A stretch of 64,000 nucleotides of DNA from Lysobacter sp. HDW10 (GTDB taxonomy: Bacteria > Pseudomonadota > Gammaproteobacteria > Xanthomonadales > Xanthomonadaceae): the NCBI RefSeq assembly GCF_011300685.1, contig NZ_CP049864.1, positions 405,001 to 469,000 of the forward strand, in the 5' to 3' direction. Of this stretch, positions 19,971 through 29,394 are shown one piece after another. The translations under genes and the position numbers were made by a program. Each line of letters begins with the position of its first letter. The stretch's first letter is position 1. Under the pieces are notes generated by a model, which saw nothing but the letters and a program-made list of their open reading frames with translations, was not told where the DNA came from and ran no database searches.

Positions 19971-21407
19971 ATGCGTCGCAGCAGCCTGACCCTAGCCATC
20001 GCAATCGCCGTCGTGCCGGGCTTTGCCCACGCAGACGATTTGCTGCAGGCCTACAACCTCGCCCGTACCTCTGACCCGACCTTTGCGGGCGCAGAAGCGA
20101 GCAATCGTGCGGTGAAGGAAAACGCCGTCCAAGCACGGGCTGCCATGCTGCCGCAAATCAGCGGAAGCGTGACGGGTGGCGAATCGATCTCAAAGTCGGA
20201 CTCCGGTTCGACCACGGTGATCGATCCCAACACCAACCTGCCGGTGCTTGTCTCGGGGAATTCCACCACGACATCGCGTTCGCTCAGCGGCGGTCTCAGC
20301 TTGAGCCAGATGGTATTTGACCCGGCCGCCAATGCGCGTTTGCGCAGTTCGCGTGCGAGTGGCAAAGCCAGCGATATGACATTGAGCGCCGCAGGCGACA
20401 CCTTGATTACGCGAACGTCGCAAGCGTACTTCAATGTGTTGATCGCTTTGGAAACCTTGAACGCAGCAGAATCGCGTGAGACCGCTTTGAAGAAGCAATT
20501 CGACTTCGCGTCGAAGCGCCTTGAGGTGGGTTTGGCACCGATCACCGACGTGCATGAAGCACGTGCGCAATACGACGACGCCCGCGCAAACACCATCCTT
20601 GTGCGCAATGCGGTAGACGACGCGTACCAAGCCCTGCGCGAAATTACCGGTGCACCGGTGAACAACCTGATGGCATTGCCGGATAACTTCAAAGCCTCGT
20701 TGCCGGCTGAAGGCCCGGTTGACGCATGGGTGCAACGCGCGTTTGAAAACAACCCGACGCTCGCTGCGCAGAAGTTCAACGTTGAAGCCGCTGAAGAAGG
20801 TATTTCAAGTGCACGTGCGGGCTACATGCCGCGTTTGTATGCGAGTGCCGGCTACGACGTGCGCAAGAGCTGGACCAAGAATGAAGTGGGCGGTGTGTCG
20901 CGCAAATCAGATGGTATGAGTGACGGCCCGTCGGTCAGCCTGCAATTGAGCGTGCCGATCTTCAATGGCGGCGCAACGGCGTCGCAAGTGCGTCAGGCAA
21001 TTGCACAGCGTGACGGTGCGCAAGACCAAATGGAAGCCACACGTCGCGGCCTGGAACGCAATACGCGCGCCGCCTATCAAGGCTTGGTTGCAGGTGTCAG
21101 CACAGTTGAAGCACGCCGCTCTGCCTTGGAATCTGCACAGGCGGCCTATGACGCGTCGTTGGTCGGCTTGGAAGTCGGCACCCGCACCGTGATCGACGTC
21201 TTGATCAACCAACAAAACCTCTTCAATGCCAAGCAGGCGTATTCGAAGGCCAAATATGACTTCCTGCAATCACGTTTGCTGCTCGAACAATCGGCAGGCA
21301 CCTTGACTGTGGAAGATCTGGCTGACGTCAATCGTATGTTGACGGTGCCGGCAGACAAGGTCGGCAAGACAGCGGCTGCAACTACGGCGAAGGCAAAAAA
21401 GAAGTAA
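19971..21407 (+). CDS. tolC: TolC family outer-membrane efflux protein
   Basis: Trimeric outer-membrane tunnel used by type I secretion and RND/ABC efflux. The 478-residue protein has a signal peptide cut after AHA (residue about 20). It carries two repeats of the long helical OEP unit, with YNLARTSDPTFAGAEA in the first and FENNPTLAAQKFNVEAAEEGISSARAG, read in parts around 260-290, in the second. VGTRTVIDVLINQQNLFNAK near the end is typical. The tail is rich in Ala and Lys. The ATG at 19971 follows CGAGGAATTTGC. The last 26 bases overlap convergent waaA. Confidence 0.95.
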   Translation: MRRSSLTLAIAIAVVPGFAHADDLLQAYNLARTSDPTFAGAEASNRAVKENAVQARAAMLPQISGSVTGGESISKSDSGSTTVIDPNTNLPVLVSGNSTTTSRSLSGGLSLSQMVFDPAANARLRSSRASGKASDMTLSAAGDTLITRTSQAYFNVLIALETLNAAESRETALKKQFDFASKRLEVGLAPITDVHEARAQYDDARANTILVRNAVDDAYQALREITGAPVNNLMALPDNFKASLPAEGPVDAWVQRAFENNPTLAAQKFNVEAAEEGISSARAGYMPRLYASAGYDVRKSWTKNEVGGVSRKSDGMSDGPSVSLQLSVPIFNGGATASQVRQAIAQRDGAQDQMEATRRGLERNTRAAYQGLVAGVSTVEARRSALESAQAAYDASLVGLEVGTRTVIDVLINQQNLFNAKQAYSKAKYDFLQSRLLLEQSAGTLTVEDLADVNRMLTVPADKVGKTAAATTAKAKKK

Positions 21408-22674
21408 TCGCTTCGAGCGTGTTGTCCAAAGCGCCGCGTCCTTGCACCACCAGTGCATGCGCGGCGTTTTTCATGCGCGTGCGTTCTTCCGGAGATTCGA
21501 ACAACTGCATCAGTGCTGCTTCGAATTCAGCCGGATCTTGAACTACGCGCATTGCATGCGCATCACGCATGCGCTGACTGATGTCACTGAAATTGAAGAG
21601 GTGGGGCCCGGTGATGATGGGCACGCCAATGATCGCGGGCTCAAGCATGTTGTGGCCGCCGACCATCTGCAAACTACCGCCGACGAATGCAATGTCGGCC
21701 ACGGCATAGAAACGCCCGAGGTCACCCAAGGTGTCGAGTACAAACACGGCATCACTTGTGTCTGGCCAGTCATTCACGCTGCGTGTTGAAACACGCATGC
21801 CCTGAGCGCGCGCCTGATCCGCAACGCCTTTGAAGCGTTCCGGATGGCGTGGCGCCCAAATCAGCAAGGCATCCGGCCATCGCTGGCGCACGCGCCGGTG
21901 CGCAGACAACACAAAGGCCTCTTCTTCAGGATGCGTACTCGCAGCGATCCACACGGGGCGCTGACCTGCATGATGCGAAAAGACTTGTTTGAGCGCGTCG
22001 ATGCCTTCCGGCGGATTGACGTCGAATTTGAGATTGCCGGTGGCCACCACAGCATCTCGGTGTGCGCCAAGGCGAATGAAGCGCTCTCCGTCCAAACGCG
22101 ATTGCGCACACACCCGTTTGACCGTACCCAACGCACGACGAATGAGCGCATCCAACACCTGATAGCCACGCAAGGAACGTGCGGACAATCGGGCGTTCAA
22201 GATGCACACCGGCACGCCTGCGTCGCGGCATGCAAATAGCATGTTGGGCCAAAGCTCGGTTTCTACGATCAGCGCAACCGACGGTTTAAAGTGCGCCAAG
22301 AAGTGACGCATGAAACGCTTGAGGTCATAGGGCAAGTAGACATGCTCGACGCGCTCACCCCAAAGGGCTTGGACGCGTGCAGAGCCCGTCGGCGTGATCG
22401 TTGTGATCACCAAGCGCCTGCCTGGCGCTTGGGCCAGCAATCGCTGCACGAGCGGTGCAATGGCGTTGACTTCGCCAACAGACACCGCGTGCACCCACAC
22501 CGGTGTGGGTTCGGTGGGTGTTGGATAGCGGGCATAGCGCTCGCCCCAACGCTGGAAATAAGCCGGCTGGCGAAAGCCACGCCATACCAAGTGATAAAGC
22601 GTAATCGGCAATAGCACGACGAGCGCCACGGAATACGCGGCCCGAAGGACACGTTCGATGGGATCCCGGCTCAT
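21382..22674 (-). CDS. waaA: 3-deoxy-D-manno-octulosonic acid (Kdo) transferase
   Basis: Adds Kdo to lipid IVA from CMP-Kdo at the inner face of the inner membrane. The 430-residue protein has an N-terminal membrane anchor, the catalytic E68 in HAVSVGEVNA, the ETELWPNM segment, GNLKFD and ASTHPEEE, and the GGSL...GGHNMLEPA acceptor/donor block. It is convergent with and overlaps tolC, and divergent from the acyltransferase gene. Starts an LPS-assembly stretch. Confidence 0.96.
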   Translation of the reverse strand: MSRDPIERVLRAAYSVALVVLLPITLYHLVWRGFRQPAYFQRWGERYARYPTPTEPTPVWVHAVSVGEVNAIAPLVQRLLAQAPGRRLVITTITPTGSARVQALWGERVEHVYLPYDLKRFMRHFLAHFKPSVALIVETELWPNMLFACRDAGVPVCILNARLSARSLRGYQVLDALIRRALGTVKRVCAQSRLDGERFIRLGAHRDAVVATGNLKFDVNPPEGIDALKQVFSHHAGQRPVWIAASTHPEEEAFVLSAHRRVRQRWPDALLIWAPRHPERFKGVADQARAQGMRVSTRSVNDWPDTSDAVFVLDTLGDLGRFYAVADIAFVGGSLQMVGGHNMLEPAIIGVPIITGPHLFNFSDISQRMRDAHAMRVVQDPAEFEAALMQLFESPEERTRMKNAAHALVVQGRGALDNTLEAITSFLPSP

Positions 22675-22736
22675 GGCACAAGGATAGCAATGCGATTGTC
22701 ACCCCGCTGGACACATTGCACTTTAGACTTTTGCAT

Positions 22737-23642
22737 ATGAGTGAATCTCCCGCCCGCGCCGTGCGTCTTAAAGACTTGCCTACTTGGTTCGGCTTGGCCG
22801 TATTGAAAGGCTGCGGACGCATTGCGTGGCCCTTGCAGAAGCGCTTTGGCGCGATGGTCGGTTGGCTCGCGTTTCATAGCATGTCGGCGCGTCGGCGTGC
22901 CGCACGCACAAATATCGACCTGTGCTTTCCAGAGATGGATGCGGCATCGCGCGCGCGATTGGTTCGCGACAGTTTTCGTGACCTCGGCATCGGCTTGTTC
23001 GAGTTTGCGCGCGCATGGTGGGGAGACGCCGAACGCTTCCGGCGCGACGTGCACATTGAAGGCTTGGAGATTCTGGAAGGCATTCGAGCTGAGGGGCGCG
23101 GCGTGTTGCTGGTTTCGGGCCACTTCATGACCTTGGAAATGTGTGGCCGCTTGCTATGCGATCATGTGCCGCTCGCCGGCATGTACCGTCCCTATCGAAA
23201 CCCGTTGATGGAACGCGCGGTGATGGAAGGACGCATGCGCTATGCCACGCGCATGTTTGGCAATGACGAAACGCGCGCTGCGATCCGACACCTCAAGCAA
23301 GGGGGGTTTCTTTGGTATGCCCCCGACCAAGACATGCGCGGCAAGGACACGGTCTTTGTTCCGTTTTTTGGCGTGCCCGCGGCGACGATCACGGCGACCC
23401 ATCAGTTTGCGCGTCTAAGCGGCTGTGCTGTTGTGCCCTTCTTTCATCGACGCGAAGGCGATCGGTATGTCTTGCGTATCGGCGAAGCGCTGGCAGACTT
23501 CCCGACGCAAGATGCCACACAAGACACCGCACGGGTCAACGCCGCAATTGAATCAATGGTGCGAGAAGCACCCTCGCAGTATTTGTGGATTCACCGTCGT
23601 TTTAAGCGACAGCCGGACGGCGCATCACGTTATACATCTTGA
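22737..23642 (+). CDS. LpxL/HtrB-type lipid A acyltransferase
   Basis: A 301-residue LPLAT family enzyme that adds a secondary acyl chain to lipid A. The HX4E catalytic motif is H129-FMTL-E134 (SGHFMTLEM), followed by YRPYRNPLMERAV and WYAPDQDMRGKDTVFVPFFG, the LpxL blocks. It has only a weak N-terminal hydrophobic segment. Which of the LpxL, LpxM or LpxP roles it plays cannot be told. The start is the ATG at 22737. Its 3' end overlaps the GT2 gene by 13 bases, convergent. Confidence 0.93.
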   Translation: MSESPARAVRLKDLPTWFGLAVLKGCGRIAWPLQKRFGAMVGWLAFHSMSARRRAARTNIDLCFPEMDAASRARLVRDSFRDLGIGLFEFARAWWGDAERFRRDVHIEGLEILEGIRAEGRGVLLVSGHFMTLEMCGRLLCDHVPLAGMYRPYRNPLMERAVMEGRMRYATRMFGNDETRAAIRHLKQGGFLWYAPDQDMRGKDTVFVPFFGVPAATITATHQFARLSGCAVVPFFHRREGDRYVLRIGEALADFPTQDATQDTARVNAAIESMVREAPSQYLWIHRRFKRQPDGASRYTS

Positions 23643-24406
23643 GTCGTGCGCGCACGTTTGATGCGTGCCTCATACACTTTTGCGTACTTCAAGAAGGCAT
23701 AAAACGCGTGGGTTCGGGCGGCAATAAAACCTGCCCAGCCATTCAAGAAGTACCGCTTACCGACATACATCTTCAAGAAGGCAAGCCACGGGTAGACCAC
23801 CAAGCGCGTGCCCATGAAGCGTTTGTGCTTGCGCGCCGAATGCTCAACCAAACCGGAAGAGTAACGATTGATCTTCTCCACACGCACCGCGATTTCAGGC
23901 TCACCGAAATGACAGAAGCGCGCCGCAAGATCACGCACAACGCCTTTGACTTCAGGCGCTGCATGCACAGGGACTGCGTTCATCGCGCCCGCAGATTTTC
24001 GGAATAATCGCAATTGATGATTGCCGCGCGTGCCCCGCGCCGGCCAACGCCAGAACAACCACTCGTCACGCGCAAGGCGATAACCGTCGGCATTTGGGTG
24101 TGCGAGTTGTTCTTGAATGATGTCTTTCGCACCTTCGGCCAACCATTCATCCGCATCCAGCAGCAAGATCCAATCACTTGTGCACTTGTCTATGGCGGAT
24201 TGCTTTTGCGCACCGTAGCCCTTGAAAGGCTCTTCGAAGAGTCGTGCACCGTGCTGTCTTGCAATCGCTTGCGTGCCGTCTGTCGACGCCGAGTCCAAGA
24301 CCACCAATTCATCGCAGAACGACAAACTGGACAAGCAGGCATCCAAAGTGGCTGCATTGTTGAACGTGGTCACGACACCGCTCAAGGTGTTGCGCGCGAC
24401 ATTCAT
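23630..24406 (-). CDS. GT2 glycosyltransferase, WaaE/KdtX-like LPS core
   Basis: A 258-residue GT-A enzyme with SGVVTTFNNAATLDACLSSL at the N-terminus and the DxD metal site D84-A-D86 in LLLDADEWLA. The C-terminal half matches the LPS-core beta-1,4-glucosyltransferase WaaE group: ARFCHFGEPEIAVRVEKINRYSS in the middle and LKMYVGKRYFLNGWAGF near the end. The start at 24406 shares an ATGA overlap with the upstream O-antigen ligase-like gene, so translation is coupled. Confidence 0.88.
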   Translation of the reverse strand: MNVARNTLSGVVTTFNNAATLDACLSSLSFCDELVVLDSASTDGTQAIARQHGARLFEEPFKGYGAQKQSAIDKCTSDWILLLDADEWLAEGAKDIIQEQLAHPNADGYRLARDEWLFWRWPARGTRGNHQLRLFRKSAGAMNAVPVHAAPEVKGVVRDLAARFCHFGEPEIAVRVEKINRYSSGLVEHSARKHKRFMGTRLVVYPWLAFLKMYVGKRYFLNGWAGFIAARTHAFYAFLKYAKVYEARIKRARTTQDV

Positions 24407-25716
24407 GGCGCTTCGTCTTCTTGCGCCAACAAGCTGCCCGAATATAAGGCGACGAGTAACAACGCAACGCCACCCCAAAAGGCCGAGTAAAAGGCCAAAT
24501 GCGTATTGAAGGGAAAGAAGGTCACGATCAGCGCCCACATGGCGGGTCTTGCGTTGTCACGTGCCTTTGCAGATGCAAAGCGCCACGCGCGCCATGCAAG
24601 TGCAATGCCCGACATCCAAAGGAGTAGGCCGATAAAGCCCGTTTCGCTCAACACTTCCAGCACCCACTGATGTGCATGCAAGGCAGGCCCTTCGCCCCAT
24701 GCAGGCTTCTCATACGGTTCCGGATCACATGCCGGGAATGCTTCTCGGAAATCGCGCGGACCCACACCATTGATGGGATGCGATTTGATCATGCATTCGG
24801 CAGCGCCCCAAATTCGGGTACGACCTGCCAAAGCGTGATCAAGCCCTCTTTCGTTGAACGTGACCACCGTCAGCGTCCGCTCAATGCGCTGTTGTACTTG
24901 CGGCACGGTTAACCCCAGCACCACGATGGTCAGGACGCCTACGGCAAAGGTTGCCGTCAGTCCCTTCCAACCCAGAATGCGCCAGCCTGACACCAGCAAC
25001 ACCAAGGCATAGGTCAGCCACGATGCACGCGATCCAGCCAAGAGAATCGTCACACCAATCAAGGCGGCGGCGACAAACCAACCGGGGACACGCGCACGCG
25101 CGTGTGCGAGATACAAAGCAAAAGGAGACAGACTGGCCAGCACAATCCCGAGCTTGAGATTGCAGGGTCCGAGGACACCACTGATGCGATCAGCAGCCGC
25201 TATCTCCTGTGCCGTACACATCGGCTTGTGTTCAATCAATTGCTTAAGCGTATCCAACACGTGAAAGCCCAAGCTATGGCCGAAACACGCCTGAATCAGG
25301 GCATCAATGCTCCACAAAAACACGATGACCCCAATCCCTGAAAACGTCGTCACGCGCAAACGCGCATCTGCAACGGCAATGGCGACGAGCCAGAGAAACG
25401 GCAAATAACGCAGTCCGGCAAAGGTGCGCTTCAAGGCTTCCAAATGATTGCTCGCATCGATGGAAGCGATGAGCTGCGGCGTCCAATACGCAAAGAACAA
25501 GGTCGTCGTTAGCGCCCAAGCGGGTGCACTCAAAAGTTGAGAGCCGCCACGGAATTTCACCATCGACAATCTGAAGATGGTGAAGAGCGCCCCTAAGGTG
25601 AGTACGGCTTCTGCAACGCCGGGTGCTGGCAGCAAGGCGATATACGCCAAGACCCACCACGGGGCCCACCGCCAGCCTGAGGCGCGGACTTCAATGTTTG
25701 GATTGGAGTTCGTCAT
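24403..25716 (-). CDS. O-antigen ligase/polymerase-like membrane protein
   Basis: A 437-residue protein with about 11 membrane helices and a long periplasmic loop between the later helices holding INGVGPRDFREAFP and HAHQWVLEVLSETGFIGLLLW, the Wzy/WaaL ligase signature with its essential histidine (HAHQWVLE). It joins O-antigen or other glycans to lipid A core in the periplasm, or polymerises them. Start at 25716 overlaps the upstream glycosyltransferase by 26 bases; the ORF extends further only through its own neighbour. Ends in the ATGA overlap with the GT2 gene. Confidence 0.85.
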   Translation of the reverse strand: MTNSNPNIEVRASGWRWAPWWVLAYIALLPAPGVAEAVLTLGALFTIFRLSMVKFRGGSQLLSAPAWALTTTLFFAYWTPQLIASIDASNHLEALKRTFAGLRYLPFLWLVAIAVADARLRVTTFSGIGVIVFLWSIDALIQACFGHSLGFHVLDTLKQLIEHKPMCTAQEIAAADRISGVLGPCNLKLGIVLASLSPFALYLAHARARVPGWFVAAALIGVTILLAGSRASWLTYALVLLVSGWRILGWKGLTATFAVGVLTIVVLGLTVPQVQQRIERTLTVVTFNERGLDHALAGRTRIWGAAECMIKSHPINGVGPRDFREAFPACDPEPYEKPAWGEGPALHAHQWVLEVLSETGFIGLLLWMSGIALAWRAWRFASAKARDNARPAMWALIVTFFPFNTHLAFYSAFWGGVALLLVALYSGSLLAQEDEAP

Positions 25717-26809
25717 ACACTTTGAGCGTAGCATCCTGCATGGATTCAAGCGTGTAAGGTATCGCGCTCGGCAAAGCGGGTGGCGCGTTCAAAAATGTTT
25801 TCGCTTTTTTAACGAGTTCGGCTGTGTTGAAGTCAGCGACCGCACCTGCTGGAAATAGCGCGTGCAAAATTTCGCCGACACCCCCGTGGTCCCAACCTAA
25901 AACAGGTGCGCCCACGCTGAGCGCCTCAACCACCGTCCGACCAAAACTTTCGGGCTTACGCGACAGCTGCAAGACCACATCGCTGGCTGCATACGCGTCG
26001 GGAATGTTCGCTATGGGCGGCGTGATGAGGATCTGGTTCGCAACGCCTAAGGTCTCGGCCAAGGTTTTCAGTTCGGAGACATAAGCGGCACGCTTCGGAT
26101 CATCGGCACCCGGCATCCAAAGCACCGTCGATAGGCCCTCAGCCTTCAAGTGTTGAACCAAACGGATGGCATCTTCATGCCCCTTCAATCGCGTGCCGCG
26201 GCCCGGCAACAACAGCAGGGCACCGGCCGCTGCCAGTTGTGGCCACTGCTGCGCAAACTGCGCACGTGCGGTCGTATCGATTGACGCGCGTCTTGGATAA
26301 CGCGCAGCGTCAATGCCGCGCGGAATGACCACGAGTTTGCGTTCGGGTGTTTCCGGGTAATGACGCAGTACATAGGCCTTGACGACATTCGACACACAAA
26401 TGACGCGCTCCCCTGCCGTCATGATGCGGCTATAGCGCGAAGGGGAATTCAGACCATGCACAGTCGTGACGAAATGCGGTGCGACTTTCATGCCACGCAA
26501 TGCGAACCAAGCAAGCCATGCAGGCACCCGCGAACGTGCATGCACGACATCGACGTTCGCCATCAAGCGCCGCAAGGTTCGAACGTGCCTAAGCGTCATG
26601 AGAGACTTGCGGCCGATATCCAGCGTGATGTGCGTGGCGCCTAGTGCTTCGAGCGCCGGCACCAGTCGCCCCCCCGCGGAAATGACTGTGGCTTCATGGC
26701 CTGCAGCAATCAATGCGTCGGCAATTTCAAGCGTCGATTTTTCCACGCCACCGGCTTCCATCGCCGGGAGTAATTGCAATACGCGAAGGGGTCGCGCACG
26801 TGCGTTCAC
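25691..26809 (-). CDS. GT4 family glycosyltransferase
   Basis: A 372-residue GT-B enzyme. Opening LQLLPAMEAGGVEKSTLEIADAL is a typical acceptor-domain start. The donor domain carries LLLPGRGTRLKGHEDAI and the closing PESFGRTVVEALSVGAPVLGWDHGGVGEIL with the E-x7-E motif of family GT4. The sugar cannot be assigned. It is the first of three overlapping genes (25691-26809, ligase, GT2) that form one LPS-assembly operon. Confidence 0.9.
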   Translation of the reverse strand: MNARARPLRVLQLLPAMEAGGVEKSTLEIADALIAAGHEATVISAGGRLVPALEALGATHITLDIGRKSLMTLRHVRTLRRLMANVDVVHARSRVPAWLAWFALRGMKVAPHFVTTVHGLNSPSRYSRIMTAGERVICVSNVVKAYVLRHYPETPERKLVVIPRGIDAARYPRRASIDTTARAQFAQQWPQLAAAGALLLLPGRGTRLKGHEDAIRLVQHLKAEGLSTVLWMPGADDPKRAAYVSELKTLAETLGVANQILITPPIANIPDAYAASDVVLQLSRKPESFGRTVVEALSVGAPVLGWDHGGVGEILHALFPAGAVADFNTAELVKKAKTFLNAPPALPSAIPYTLESMQDATLKVYDELQSKH

Positions 26810-26819
26810 GCGCGTCGGT

Positions 26820-27017
26820 TCAATCGATCAGTTTGTAATGCGCGCCGCAGTAAGGGCAGCTAACTTCGCCGCCATCGGCCTCAATCGGCAAATAAACGCG
26901 GGGGTGTGCGTTCCACAGCGCCATCTGCGGCGTCGGACAGCTCAGCGGCAAATCGGCGCGCTTAACTTCATGCACGCTTTGCGCTTGCGGATTCGGCGTT
27001 GCATTCGATTCGGACAT
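26820..27017 (-). CDS. Zinc-finger CHCC domain protein
   Basis: A 65-residue protein whose C-terminus, LSCPTPQMALWNAHPRVYLP followed by SCPYCGAHYKLID, is the CHCC zinc knuckle (C, H, C, C ligands). It belongs to the family that includes the mitochondrial complex I accessory subunit NDUFS6. The bacterial role is unclear. It is 10 bases upstream of the GT4 gene on the same strand, so it may be co-transcribed with the LPS genes. Confidence 0.9.
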   Translation of the reverse strand: MSESNATPNPQAQSVHEVKRADLPLSCPTPQMALWNAHPRVYLPIEADGGEVSCPYCGAHYKLID

Positions 27018-27067
27018 GGGGCTCAGACTGTGTAACGAAAAGGCTATTTTAGCAGTGTGCGCCCTGT

Positions 27068-27775
27068 TCAGGCCGGCAGGTCGAAGACGAGCGCTTCGCC
27101 CTGTGTCGGGCTGCTGAACTGTAGCGAACCGGTCGTCACATCAATGCCGAGCCCGTCGCCGGCCGTCAGCATCTGACCTTCAAATGCCCATTGCCCTTCA
27201 ATCATCTGCACCCACACCTTGCGTCCTGCGGCGACCTCGAGCGACACCGGAGCGTCTGCGGTAGCCGCGCCGCGGAAGACGCGGGCATCTTGTCGGATCG
27301 GCAAGCTCTCGGCTTCACCGTCGGCGGATGCGATCAGCACCCACTCGCCCGCCGCTGGACGGGGGAAATTGCGTTGGGCGTGTCTGGGCGCTGCATTCAC
27401 GCGGTCTGGTTGAATCCAGACCTGCAGAAAATGCACGGCTTCTGTATTCGAGCCATTGAACTCACTGTGTTCAATCCCCGACCCTGCACTCATGCATTGC
27501 ACATCACCGGCATGCAGGTCGATCTGCGTGCCGAGCGTGTCTTTGTGCGCGAGGTGCCCCGACAACACAAAGCTCAGGATTTCCATGTTCGCGTGCCCGT
27601 GCGTTTGAAATCCTTTGCCAGGCTGCACACGATCTTCATTGATGACGCGCAACGGACCAAAGCCCATCCAGTTGGGATCGTAGAAATGACCGAACGAAAA
27701 GGTATGACGGCTATCTAGCCATCCCATCGAGACATGTCCACGTTCCGTGGCCGGGCGAAAGTGCTGCGTGTTCAT
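27068..27775 (-). CDS. Pirin family protein, YhhW-type
   Basis: A 235-residue bicupin with the first-half site [18 protein letters not shown] and AGSGIEHSE and a second half without clear metal ligands. It is closer to the quercetin-dioxygenase-like YhhW group than the pirin at 13151. The start at 27775 is chosen because it makes an ATGA overlap with the stop of the reductase, so the two are translationally coupled. Confidence 0.92.
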   Translation of the reverse strand: MNTQHFRPATERGHVSMGWLDSRHTFSFGHFYDPNWMGFGPLRVINEDRVQPGKGFQTHGHANMEILSFVLSGHLAHKDTLGTQIDLHAGDVQCMSAGSGIEHSEFNGSNTEAVHFLQVWIQPDRVNAAPRHAQRNFPRPAAGEWVLIASADGEAESLPIRQDARVFRGAATADAPVSLEVAAGRKVWVQMIEGQWAFEGQMLTAGDGLGIDVTTGSLQFSSPTQGEALVFDLPA

Positions 27776-28362
27776 GCGATGCGACAAGCGTCCTCAAATG
27801 CCAAGCGCGGTGAGCGCGGGAAGATCGCGGCGTGATCCCCTTTACCCAAGTTGATCAAGAAATTGGATCGAATCGCCGTGCCTTTAAAAAAGACTTCGTC
27901 GACCATGGCGTTGTTAAAGCCTGACATCGGCCCGCAATCCAAGCCCAATGCACGCGCGGCCATGATGAAATACGCGCCTTGCAAGGTGCCGTTTCTAAAC
28001 GCGGGAACGAAGCGATTCTCTCTCTCACCTTCGAACCAAGCCTTGGCGTCGGTGTGCGGAAAGAGTTCGGGCAGCTTTTCATGGAAGTCCATGTCGTAGC
28101 CCACGATCACGGTCACCGGCGCGGCCATCGTTTTGTCGTGGTTGCCGGCATCCAGCGCAGGTTCGAGCAGCTTCTTGGCTTCCGCTGATTTGACGAATAC
28201 AAAACGCGCGGGGCAACTGTTTGCTGCGGTCGGACCGAACTTGGTCAAGGCATAGATGGCTTTCAGTTGCTCGTCACTGATTTCACCATCGAGCTTGTTG
28301 TGCGTGCGCGCCGTAGTGAAGAGTTGTTCTAGCGACGACGCATCCAACGCATTAAAGTTCAT
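27772..28362 (-). CDS. Nitroreductase family protein, malonic semialdehyde reductase-like (RutE/HadB)
   Basis: A 196-residue FMN-dependent enzyme. Its [34 protein letters not shown] opening, seen as two segments, [11 protein letters not shown] and [20 protein letters not shown] match the RutE branch, which reduces malonic semialdehyde to 3-hydroxypropionate. No rut genes are nearby, so the physiological substrate may differ. It is coupled to the downstream pirin. Confidence 0.88.
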   Translation of the reverse strand: MNFNALDASSLEQLFTTARTHNKLDGEISDEQLKAIYALTKFGPTAANSCPARFVFVKSAEAKKLLEPALDAGNHDKTMAAPVTVIVGYDMDFHEKLPELFPHTDAKAWFEGERENRFVPAFRNGTLQGAYFIMAARALGLDCGPMSGFNNAMVDEVFFKGTAIRSNFLINLGKGDHAAIFPRSPRLAFEDACRIA

Positions 28363-28449
28363 AGATCCTGCCGAAATGACGATATGAAAGGCTTCATTGT
28401 AACGTTGCGCTGCGTACAGACGACGTAAATAGCAGTATCTTGAACGCGC

Positions 28450-29394
28450 ATGTCACAGACACTTCCATGCTTTGCCCTCCATGACGGCCGCGCCGGAAAT
28501 GCGCGCCAAGCAGAGGCGCTCGCGCATTGGGTGGGCAACACCGTGTCGTCCATCACGCTTCGAACCGCAGCACCCTGGCGGTGGCTCGCGCCGCGTGTGT
28601 GGCCAGGTGCACAGCATGCATTTCGCCCTGATTTAGCGGGCACACTCACAGAGAAGCCCTGCATTGCCATCGGCTGCGGTCGTCAAGCTGCATTGGCCAC
28701 ACGGTTGTTGCGCAGCGATCGCGTACGCAGCATTCAAATTTTGGACCCACGCATCGATGCGCGACATTGGGACGTCGTGGTCGTCCCCGCGCACGACCGC
28801 TTGCGTGGCGAAAATGTCATCGTGATGCAAGGCAGCTTGAATGCGATCGACGATGCGTGGCTGCAACGCTATCGCGACTGTGCGCCGGTCGATATTCGTG
28901 CCGTCGGCCCGCTTTGTGCGGTGCTAGTCGGCGGCCCGACGGCAGATACCCCTTACGACCTTGAAGCGGTATTGGATGCCATCGCACAAGTGCGTGCCTC
29001 GTTCGACGGTCTGATTTATGTGTGCACGTCGTCGCGCACACCGGCCGACTGGTCTGCCACGATTCGGTCACTGACGTCGCAAGGCGATGTACGGCTTTGG
29101 TCCTTTGACGATGAAAGAACCAACCCGTACCCGTTCCTACTGGCGTGTTCGACGCGCATTGTGTGTACGGCCGACTCGGTCAATATGCTGTCGGAAAGTT
29201 GTGCCACTGCACTGCCGGTGGAATATGTCGGCGCAGCGCGTATGCGCGGCCGCGTCGCAAAGTTCGTTCGTACGCTGGAAGACGCAAAGCGCGTTCGTGC
29301 GCTGGGCAGTGTCGATGCCTTACAACTAACCCCGTTGCGTGAATCTCAGCGTGTGGCAGGAGACATCAGCCAGCGCTTGAATGCGTTGAAGTAA
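28450..29394 (+). CDS. ELM1/GtrOC1-family protein
   Basis: A 314-residue protein with the domain called mitochondrial fission ELM1, a bacterial-type glycosyltransferase-like fold. [19 protein letters not shown] opens it, followed by [35 protein letters not shown], and the tail [21 protein letters not shown] with its Thr-Ala-Asp-Ser loop. Bacterial function is not established; the fold suggests envelope sugar transfer. Its 3' end overlaps convergent glnE by 29 bases. Confidence 0.82.
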   Translation: MSQTLPCFALHDGRAGNARQAEALAHWVGNTVSSITLRTAAPWRWLAPRVWPGAQHAFRPDLAGTLTEKPCIAIGCGRQAALATRLLRSDRVRSIQILDPRIDARHWDVVVVPAHDRLRGENVIVMQGSLNAIDDAWLQRYRDCAPVDIRAVGPLCAVLVGGPTADTPYDLEAVLDAIAQVRASFDGLIYVCTSSRTPADWSATIRSLTSQGDVRLWSFDDERTNPYPFLLACSTRIVCTADSVNMLSESCATALPVEYVGAARMRGRVAKFVRTLEDAKRVRALGSVDALQLTPLRESQRVAGDISQRLNALK

